The notes beneath the pieces are model-generated. The model saw only the letters and a program-made list of their open reading frames with translations, was not told the origin of the DNA and did not search any database. Shown here in pieces: positions 16,376 to 23,679 of a stretch of DNA of 45,852 nt (position 1 is its first letter; each line of letters opens with the position of its first letter). The position numbers were made by a program, and so were the translations under genes. The DNA is taken from contig JAUICN010000016.1 of the NCBI GenBank assembly GCA_030427835.1, positions 1 through 45,852 of the forward strand, given 5' to 3'. The DNA comes from Polyangia bacterium (GTDB taxonomy: Bacteria; Myxococcota_A; Polyangia; Polyangiales; JAUICN01).

Positions 16376-18511
16376 ATGCCGTTCTATTCCTCAAGGTCCC
16401 GAAAAAAAACCAACCCGCCAGCCAGAGTCGCCCGCCGCACCCTGTGGGCCCTCTGCCTCACGATTAGCAGTCCCCTTGCTAGCCCCTCCTGCCTGGCACC
16501 TCCCCCTGGGGACCAGAAAAGTAGCGCATCCTCCCTAAAATGCGGGCGCAATATCGGTGCCCATCAACTGAGTGTCATTCGAACCCTAGGGTATCGGACC
16601 GATCACAACCGCAGACCCATGTTGGACAGCCAAGGTCACCCGAAACCCGCCACCCTTGTGGCAGTGACACTTGGAACCTTTGGGGGACCAAACGGTCTAC
16701 TCGCCAAAACCTACACCGTGGAAATTTGGGGGAAAGATTTAAACCCTCCGCCCCGCGAACCAAAACTCGACTCTCGCTACCTGATTGCACCCGAGAGAAT
16801 TAAGCCAGCAGACTCCACAACGAATACCCCCCAACTGACCGACGGCGCCACACATACACCCCACCTGGAAGAGGATGGTGTCATTCGCATGACCGAGGAT
16901 GATGACGGCACCTACCATCACGTAGCCCCCGTGGACAGCACCTCGTCCTCGACCGCGCTTGTCCCCACCACGTCGCAAACGGGCCAGGTGGCCACGATCC
17001 CTGACCCAGGGACCGCAGGCCTACCCGCAACCGCACGGGCCTCCCAAACCCCAACCCTCTATCAACAGGCCCCCACGTGGGCCCCCGCAACCCTGCAATG
17101 CAAGCTCAGGGGATCCACCGTTGGCCTTGATACCGATTGCACGGAAGTTACCCGCAACATCATCAGCGAAATCGCACGCTATGTTCACAGCACGCTGTTG
17201 TTCAATCTAGGGAAGCTCCCCCCAGGGGTTGCGGCCTCCTTCGAAACCGTTCGCACCGCCTACGTTGCGTCCAGTCAAGACTTCGCAGGGCACACAAGCG
17301 CGCAGCTACTCACAAGGGCCGCCACCAGCTCCACACACGACTTCAATAACTTCCTGGATGACTTCTACGCGACCATGACGAAGATGGTGGTGGACTACCT
17401 GCAAACCCTTGGAAACAAGCTCCGCCAACACCTGGAGCAATACCCAACGGAACTTGCCGCCCTGACCACCGCCACCTGCAGTCAACTCCTGGACGTGAAC
17501 CCCCAGTTTGCCGCCCGCTGCAACCACTTCCTTGCCGACCCGGGTCAGTTCAACGCCTGGGCAAGCGAAGCCATCACCCAGGCCACCAACCCTGAACATC
17601 TCCTGGCCCGACGATTCGTCCAGGAAAACCGTACCCTCATCGACAGCGATCGGGCAGTTCCGCCGCTGATGAACGCAGCACCACCTTTCACCCCCATACA
17701 CCTTGTGGAAACCAGCTGGCAGGCACAGCATGAAGCCGAAACCCACCTGCACCCCTCCATGTTTGCATTCCACGCGGGTTACTACGACGCCGCGGATCCC
17801 AACGGCCCATTTGCGGGAAACGTTTCCCTCCACAACGCGCTCATGGCCGCCACCCTGCAGCGGTGGCTTTGGTTGCACGCCACGTCTTCCCAGGGCGGCC
17901 CCGGTGCAGAGCCCCAGGCCCCAGCGGGACCCCAGTGCCACGTGATCACCTCGAAGCTCAAACACCCCTCCCGTTGCCATGAAGCTGCAGAGGCGTCCTA
18001 CGGAACATGCATGGCCCGCATGAACGAACTCGCCCTCGCCACCACCATTCCCGCACCACCCACCATGGTCGCCCCGGGAGGAAACCCGCATGGAAACCTG
18101 GGAGGAAACCTGGGTCACCAAAGCGACATGCATCTTGGCGACCCCAATCCAACCCCATCCAACACCGGGTTTCCCAGTCAGACCATGCGACCTGAACCGG
18201 AGTACAAGGAAGCCCTGCTGCACGCCTGCGCAAACCTTCGAACCAACATCACGGCCTCCTGCGATCAAGCGCGGCCACCCGTGAACAACCTGGGCTGGGT
18301 GGAGGGCACCGTGGCCGCTCTGGATCCAAACGGCTGCAAGGAGGCACACCAACCCCCGTGCACAGGTTTCAGGGGGCTACACCAGACCATGGCGGAACAT
18401 CACGTGCCCAACGCCGGTGCCATCGCCACCCAGTACCTCGATGAGGCCTGCAGAACCGGCCTTGCCATCTGCACCGCCATGGGCCCCCAGGACTCCCCCT
18501 GGAAGAACTAG
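16376..18511 (+). CDS. Family B lipoprotein 1, no recognised family
   Basis: 711 residues from the ATG at 16376; a GTG at 16310 is an alternative. No clear ribosome binding site is visible. The signal ends LASPSC (Cys39). I do not recognise a known domain. Against the paralogue at 21484-23610, shared landmarks are CGRNI soon after the lipid Cys, xTVEIW, CKLxG, FNN followed by a long helix (from F323), WxxxHEAExxxxPSM (H452) with YY downstream, LxxATLQRWLWL, Cys pairs in CHVI..RCHEAAE..GTCMAR, and LLHACANLRTNITASC. The middle (150-250) is low-complexity Thr/Pro/Asp-rich. C-terminal cysteines suggest disulphides outside the cytoplasm. The stop is 8 bases before family C protein 1, so the two are probably co-translated. 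Confidence 0.8.
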   Translation: MPFYSSRSRKKTNPPARVARRTLWALCLTISSPLASPSCLAPPPGDQKSSASSLKCGRNIGAHQLSVIRTLGYRTDHNRRPMLDSQGHPKPATLVAVTLGTFGGPNGLLAKTYTVEIWGKDLNPPPREPKLDSRYLIAPERIKPADSTTNTPQLTDGATHTPHLEEDGVIRMTEDDDGTYHHVAPVDSTSSSTALVPTTSQTGQVATIPDPGTAGLPATARASQTPTLYQQAPTWAPATLQCKLRGSTVGLDTDCTEVTRNIISEIARYVHSTLLFNLGKLPPGVAASFETVRTAYVASSQDFAGHTSAQLLTRAATSSTHDFNNFLDDFYATMTKMVVDYLQTLGNKLRQHLEQYPTELAALTTATCSQLLDVNPQFAARCNHFLADPGQFNAWASEAITQATNPEHLLARRFVQENRTLIDSDRAVPPLMNAAPPFTPIHLVETSWQAQHEAETHLHPSMFAFHAGYYDAADPNGPFAGNVSLHNALMAATLQRWLWLHATSSQGGPGAEPQAPAGPQCHVITSKLKHPSRCHEAAEASYGTCMARMNELALATTIPAPPTMVAPGGNPHGNLGGNLGHQSDMHLGDPNPTPSNTGFPSQTMRPEPEYKEALLHACANLRTNITASCDQARPPVNNLGWVEGTVAALDPNGCKEAHQPPCTGFRGLHQTMAEHHVPNAGAIATQYLDEACRTGLAICTAMGPQDSPWKN

Positions 18512-18519
18512 GAAATCAA

Positions 18520-21237
18520 ATGCGTCAACACCACTCCACACGGTTCCCCCTGCTCTCCCTCATTTCCCTGGCCCTCATCTCCCTGGCGCTGGTCTCCTGC
18601 AGCCCACCCGCCCTGCGGATCAAATCCAACCTGCGGGAGCTCCCAGGTGGAGTACAGGTATCGTTCACCTCAGGGCAAACCCCGCTCACCTGCGGCACCC
18701 AGGTCATGTTGGACGACCGGTTGAGCGTCGGGCACACCCGCCTGGCCTCCTCCACGTCGACCACCATCGACGTTCAGATCCTGCGGGTGGAACTCACCGC
18801 ACCCCGGGGTGGAACCTTCACCGCCCAAATCGAAATGCACCACCAGGGCCAGGGCGCCGATGCACGCATCGGTTACAACCGCACCTACCACAAAAGCGAC
18901 AACCTAAACGTTCCCACGTACGCGCAGAACAACTTCGCCTCCGCCCTTCAGCTGGCCGAAGGAGTACTTCAACCGGACTCCTTCCAGCGATTCCACAACC
19001 CACTCCAACTCAGGGACCCCACCCAGCCCATGCTGACGGACTCCCTGGATGACATGACCCTTGATCTTTCACAGGTCGTGGCCACCCAAACGGGCGTACA
19101 GCAATTCCAGGATGCCAAGGAGGGATTTTGGACATTCATGGGTTCACCCCCGGCACCCACTCCGGAGGCCCAGGGGCTGGTTCCAGTGGACACCTTTGTA
19201 TCCGCGTGTGAGTTCGAAACCAGCCCCGTTCGCATCAAACACATGTTTGATGAAGTGGCCTCCACCACGGCGGCCATGGCCCGAATGATGGCCCAGGGAA
19301 CGGGCACCCACGTGGATGTTCCCACGGGAGTTCACCCCGGGAAAACCCACCCACGAACCTGGGGAGGCCTTGCCGATGCCCTACGCCTATGGGCACAGAC
19401 CCACAGCGCCCATGGCGGATCCCAAATGGACAACAACGCCCAGAAGGAAATCGAGTTGCAGCTCACCGCCACCATCGGTTCCCCGGAGCGGGCCCTGGCC
19501 AACCCGGACACGTGGGTAAGCTACACCGATCCAAATGGCGCCAAGAATATTGACGCCAGGTGCCTCAACGGCGAACCCGCAGTCCTGGGTGTACGCCACA
19601 ACCCCGAAGGTCATCCCGCCTACGCCCTCGTGGATTTTGCGGGCGGCGCAACCTCCCATGACCGTGACGAAGGCACCGGATCCCTCAACGGGTTCCTAGG
19701 GCCTGACGCCCCACCCACCGACGACCAACTACCGGCACTCGCCTCTGAGATTTTCGAACCCACGGGTGGGTTGGCCCTCGGCAGCACCCCATACGATGGT
19801 ACCGCCATCGAGGGCGTACCCGCACCGGAATGGCATTTTCTTACCACCCCATGTACCCAGGATCTGGGCATCGGTGCCAACACCAAAAACCGCCACCAGG
19901 GGATGCTGAACTTCGTGGAGTTGTTCCAACGCTTTGCGGGCACGCTGGTGGCGGGGGACCACCCCGTGGAACAGGTTATTGTGGTGGGAGAAGGGGCCGG
20001 GGCCGCCCAGGCCACGTTGGCCCCCCAGGTCATCACCGCACAGCTAAACGGGCCGTTGTTGTTCCGAAAGGGATTGGCCATCTACCAGGACGGCAACGGC
20101 CTCGTACTGGACGCCAAGCCTGGCATCGTCCCGGTGGACACCATCACCTCCGGCAACCCCCTGCTCACCCTTCCCGGACACCTTGCCGAACACCTAGACC
20201 AGGTCGCTGTGGACGAGTGGGGTTTCAGAGATCTACCGTCCACAACATACCATGCAAACGCCCAAAGTTGGAGCTATGGAAACCTCGGATCCACCTACCA
20301 GAACAAAGCATCTGGAATTCCAAACGACTTCCATGCCAATAGTGGGTGGGCAGACACCCAACAACGCAAAATCCGAAGCACGCTTCAGGACATAGAACGC
20401 TATCTGCCCTTGCTACAGGGTGCAGGGTTACGGGTACAGGCTGCCCTAGGGCGGCTCAGCCACCAGAGCCAACATGGGGACCACGATCACCTGGCCATGC
20501 ACGCGTTGGGGGATCCCACCCTGCTGCAGTTCACCCAGTGGGCCAATGATGACAGCCCTGAAAAACGCACCGCATTGCAAACCGCCATCAACCTGGGGGC
20601 CGGCCTCGCACGGATAGAGATTGCCAGCACCGTGGCGGGTTCAAGCGCCGCCGCCGCTGAAGCCCTGGCCTTGCTGCAGGAAAATCAGTGGATTCTCCCT
20701 GAGGACCTCCGCAAGGCAGCACAAACCACCGCCCAGGCCACGGCACAAACCATCCACGTGGCATCAGAAGTCACCACCAAGTTCCTGGACGCCCTGGCCA
20801 CCATCCAGCTGGGGATCCGGGCCGTCAACGGCGACCCCATGGCCATCACCGCCATTGTGCTCACCTCACTCGATGCCCTGGGCTTTCAAGTTCCCAACTG
20901 GGTGAAAATCCTCACCTCCAGCCTCACCGCCCAACAATGGGCCGACGCCACCATGAATCACCTTTTCGGTCGGGCAGGGTTGGCATTCTCCCCTCACCTT
21001 GCCGTGGCCCTCGCCGGCAGTGCGGACCACGACTGGCTGGAGTCCGCGGCCAATGCCGCCATAAAGTACGGCTTTCTGGCCATCCAAAACGACCTCCAAC
21101 GGCGGGTAGAGCACAGCGCCACAGAGTTGGCCTCCCAATTCCTCCACAAGGAGCTTCGCTTCCTCGGCGCCTACGCGGGCCGTGCCATCAGCCAGCGGTT
21201 TGCCGCCGGCATGGCCGATCTGCGCCCCGCCATCTAG
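18520..21237 (+). CDS. Family C lipoprotein 1: degenerate pectinacetylesterase/NOTUM-like alpha/beta hydrolase
   Basis: 905 residues. AGGAAA lies six bases before the ATG, and the lipobox is LVSC (Cys27). N-terminal segment LPGGVQVSF..LTCG is shared in style with family A. Landmarks in the order of the pectinacetylesterase (vtpJ/NOTUM) family are: VDFAGGATSHD (F373), compared with the family's F.GGG.CWD oxyanion segment; CTQDLGIGA (C445), compared with CTGDxHxG; HQGMLN (H459), compared with HHRGxxN; and VVGEGAGAAQATL, compared with GxSAGG. In the last, Gly492 occupies the nucleophile serine position. The C-terminal 300 residues are mostly helical, ending RFAAGMADLRPAI. The family match is my motif comparison, not a search. 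If right, the enzyme is inactive. Confidence 0.8.
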   Translation: MRQHHSTRFPLLSLISLALISLALVSCSPPALRIKSNLRELPGGVQVSFTSGQTPLTCGTQVMLDDRLSVGHTRLASSTSTTIDVQILRVELTAPRGGTFTAQIEMHHQGQGADARIGYNRTYHKSDNLNVPTYAQNNFASALQLAEGVLQPDSFQRFHNPLQLRDPTQPMLTDSLDDMTLDLSQVVATQTGVQQFQDAKEGFWTFMGSPPAPTPEAQGLVPVDTFVSACEFETSPVRIKHMFDEVASTTAAMARMMAQGTGTHVDVPTGVHPGKTHPRTWGGLADALRLWAQTHSAHGGSQMDNNAQKEIELQLTATIGSPERALANPDTWVSYTDPNGAKNIDARCLNGEPAVLGVRHNPEGHPAYALVDFAGGATSHDRDEGTGSLNGFLGPDAPPTDDQLPALASEIFEPTGGLALGSTPYDGTAIEGVPAPEWHFLTTPCTQDLGIGANTKNRHQGMLNFVELFQRFAGTLVAGDHPVEQVIVVGEGAGAAQATLAPQVITAQLNGPLLFRKGLAIYQDGNGLVLDAKPGIVPVDTITSGNPLLTLPGHLAEHLDQVAVDEWGFRDLPSTTYHANAQSWSYGNLGSTYQNKASGIPNDFHANSGWADTQQRKIRSTLQDIERYLPLLQGAGLRVQAALGRLSHQSQHGDHDHLAMHALGDPTLLQFTQWANDDSPEKRTALQTAINLGAGLARIEIASTVAGSSAAAAEALALLQENQWILPEDLRKAAQTTAQATAQTIHVASEVTTKFLDALATIQLGIRAVNGDPMAITAIVLTSLDALGFQVPNWVKILTSSLTAQQWADATMNHLFGRAGLAFSPHLAVALAGSADHDWLESAANAAIKYGFLAIQNDLQRRVEHSATELASQFLHKELRFLGAYAGRAISQRFAAGMADLRPAI
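18560..18589. repeat. 15-bp tandem duplication within a signal-peptide coding region
   Basis: TCATTTCCCTGGCCC and TCATCTCCCTGGCGC are adjacent, 13 of 15 identical and in frame. They encode the doubled ISLAL core of the family C protein 1 signal peptide. Confidence 0.7.
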
Positions 21238-21360
21238 CGGCTTCGAGGTCACTTCCACCGGATCGCCTCCCCCATGCAAAATTCAGCTGCAAATTGAGTC
21301 GCAGGGTGACCACTGGAGAAGCCATAGAAAAAGCGATCTAGCCGGTTCGTATTCAAGGTT

Positions 21361-21386
21361 CCTGGAAACCTACCCAATTTTCCAGG
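21361..21386. other. 8-bp inverted repeat between family C 1 and family B 2
   Basis: CCTGGAAA (21361-21368) and TTTCCAGG (21379-21386) are separated by ten bases, in the 246-base gap 21238-21483. The gap has no gene I can support. The repeat could be a terminator stem without a T tract, or an operator for the second B-C pair. Confidence 0.35.
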
Positions 21387-21483
21387 CACTTACGCTTGGC
21401 ATAGCCCGTGCAGAAGGGGTTCTACGTTTTGCCAGGGATCCATTCCAGGTCCCCGGCCAACGCCCTGCCAGGAAGCCAAACCC

Positions 21484-23610
21484 ATGAGCACCCACAACAC
21501 GTCCCCCAAGCCCTCCCGACACCCCAAACTCCCTGCCCATCGACTCGGTGCCCTCCGACTCGGTGCACTTCTACTCACCCTCCCCACCCTGGCCTCCTGC
21601 ACCGCCATGGGCGTCCCCAACACCAACACCAAATCCACCCACCGCTGCGGCCGGAACATCTACGACCTTTTTAACCTAGAGGTTCGGCGTTGGGTAAGCC
21701 ACCGCACCCATGAAGACGGAACCACCGTTCTCGATGAAACCACAGGTTCCACCCAAGACGCCCTTCGAATGGACATCACACTAAGTAACTTCGGAGCGAG
21801 CACCTCCCAACAACAGTCCGTCACCTGGAAGGTCGAGATTTGGCAAAACGGCACTCGAAAAGTGGAAGACCCCCGAGAGGGCCACGAGCTCTTTCGTGAA
21901 ATCGCATCCGCCAACCCGGCCGCAGACTCCTCTGAGTTACAAGGCACCCCCCATGCAGACTCCGCCCATGCCCGGCTTGAGCCCATTGCTAGGGACGACT
22001 CCACCGCCGCCCTGGCGGACAGCTCCACCCAAACCCGAACGCCGGTTGGCCTTCGCAACACATGGCCCTTCGCCGACACCGCAAGCCAAGCCAACGCCCT
22101 GGGGTGCAAACTCATCGGGCATTCCGCAGATCTTCAGGACGGCAGTTGCAGTACCGTTTCCTTGGAGATTAGCTCCAGCATCAGTCGAGCGGTGCGCGAC
22201 TTCACCGTGGGCGACCTCGCTGGGCTACCGCTGGCAGACAAGACCCCCCTGGACATGATCCAAGCCTATTCCACCCAAGTCATTCGCGAGGGCAACGGTT
22301 CAGCCAGAAACGGCCACATCCGAAGCATTCAAGGCGCAATCTACGCCCATACCACAACGGGGCATGAAGGGCTTTTGTACTCCGGACTCCATGAAAACAG
22401 CCAATCGTTTAACAACTACATCGAGCATCTTGCGGGATCCATTCGGCACTGGGCAGAAGCCTACCTCAACATCGTTCAGGAAAAACTACTGGCCTACGCG
22501 GAAAACAACCAGGAACTACCCGATCGCATCCAGAAAGTGTGCGCGGTCCTCTGGGGATCCAACACGCCATTCAACGATGCATGCGCAGAAAACAATGAAA
22601 ACGTTCACGCATGGGTAGAGAATTCCGTAAAGCATTCGCTCAGTCTTGTGAGCCAGGCGCGACGGGTACTTCAGCAAACCGCCCCCGTCCTTGGTCAAGA
22701 CCGAAGAGACAACAACTCCTATCCCGCCAAACATGCGATGCTGCCCGATGCTTGGTACCCGCGGCACGAGGCAGAACTGGAAACCGACCCTTCCATGGAG
22801 GTCTTTTACCATGTGTACTACGGGGCCCTGTCCGAGCCGGGCGCAGTTGAACTTGCACCGGTCAGCCCTGAGCCCGGAAACGCCAAGCGACACCGACACG
22901 CACTGTACTCCGCGCAGTTGGCCCGCATGCTGTGGCTTGCAGAAAACTACCCTGGGAACCACAACTCACTGGAACCCCACATCACACCGATATCCGACGC
23001 GTGTGGCGTCATCTATGGCCAAGAGGGCCCCGGAGGCAACCACCGGCTCTGTGAAAAGGCCGCGCAAATCGCACATTCCACGTGCATGGCCTATCAAAAA
23101 AGGCCGGAGTTTATTCTCACCAAATATCCGGAACTTCATGGTGGAAACCAACCGTCCCCAAGTGTCGCTCCGATCGCTCCCGACCCCCATCTGCGAGACA
23201 ACAGAAATGCCGTCAATCTGAACCCGAACGCACAGTTGGGCCCGGTCGCATACCTAAACGAAAAGCAACTCTACTACCTTGCAAAGGGCTGCGCCGGCCT
23301 GCGGGACACCATGGCCGCCAGCTGCGGCATTGCCGAGGAAGAACAAACCCTTGGCAGCAATGTCCCCCCAGACGTGGGCACACCCCTAGATATGGAGCGG
23401 TGCAGACACGCGGTCACCGATGTGTGCGGTACCTACCTCCAAATGGAAGACGCCTGTGAAAAAGCTGAAATCCCCGAGCCCGGAGAAAAAGCAACCCATC
23501 TCCTACAACGATCTTGCACCGCTGCGGCAGAAATTTGCCCCGCACAACAAACATACGGCCCGGTTGCGCCCCCCTGGACCAGCCACCTCACCCCAAACAC
23601 CGATCACTAA
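21484..23610 (+). CDS. Family B lipoprotein 2, no recognised family
   Basis: 708 residues. AGGAAG (21470-21475) is well placed for the ATG. The signal ends LPTLASC (Cys39), and its coding region has a 15-bp tandem repeat at 21541-21570 (RLGAL twice). Landmarks shared with the B protein at 16376-18511 include CGRNI, VTWKVEIW, CKLIG, FNNYIEHLAGSIRHWAEAY (from F309), HEAELETDPSMEVFYHVYYG (H428), LYSAQLARMLWL, HRLCEKAAQIAHSTCMAY and GCAGLRDTMAASC. Conserved His, Glu, aromatic and Cys residues suggest a shared fold with several disulphides, but I cannot name it. It is followed after 69 bases by the second C gene, repeating the B-C order. Confidence 0.82.
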   Translation: MSTHNTSPKPSRHPKLPAHRLGALRLGALLLTLPTLASCTAMGVPNTNTKSTHRCGRNIYDLFNLEVRRWVSHRTHEDGTTVLDETTGSTQDALRMDITLSNFGASTSQQQSVTWKVEIWQNGTRKVEDPREGHELFREIASANPAADSSELQGTPHADSAHARLEPIARDDSTAALADSSTQTRTPVGLRNTWPFADTASQANALGCKLIGHSADLQDGSCSTVSLEISSSISRAVRDFTVGDLAGLPLADKTPLDMIQAYSTQVIREGNGSARNGHIRSIQGAIYAHTTTGHEGLLYSGLHENSQSFNNYIEHLAGSIRHWAEAYLNIVQEKLLAYAENNQELPDRIQKVCAVLWGSNTPFNDACAENNENVHAWVENSVKHSLSLVSQARRVLQQTAPVLGQDRRDNNSYPAKHAMLPDAWYPRHEAELETDPSMEVFYHVYYGALSEPGAVELAPVSPEPGNAKRHRHALYSAQLARMLWLAENYPGNHNSLEPHITPISDACGVIYGQEGPGGNHRLCEKAAQIAHSTCMAYQKRPEFILTKYPELHGGNQPSPSVAPIAPDPHLRDNRNAVNLNPNAQLGPVAYLNEKQLYYLAKGCAGLRDTMAASCGIAEEEQTLGSNVPPDVGTPLDMERCRHAVTDVCGTYLQMEDACEKAEIPEPGEKATHLLQRSCTAAAEICPAQQTYGPVAPPWTSHLTPNTDH
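21541..21570. repeat. 15-bp tandem duplication in a signal-peptide coding region
   Basis: CGACTCGGTGCCCTC and CGACTCGGTGCACTT are adjacent, 13 of 15 identical and in frame. They encode RLGAL twice at the start of the hydrophobic core of family B protein 2. Confidence 0.7.
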
Positions 23611-23679
23611 TCCCCCACTGCCACCAAACGCAGTCCCTTCATCCCAACCAGTCCACCCACAACCCCTGCTGGAACTCCA

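Noticed and set aside
17306-18352. 348-residue minus-strand open frame
   Set aside because: Antisense to family B protein 1, whose conservation with its paralogue supports the + strand frame.
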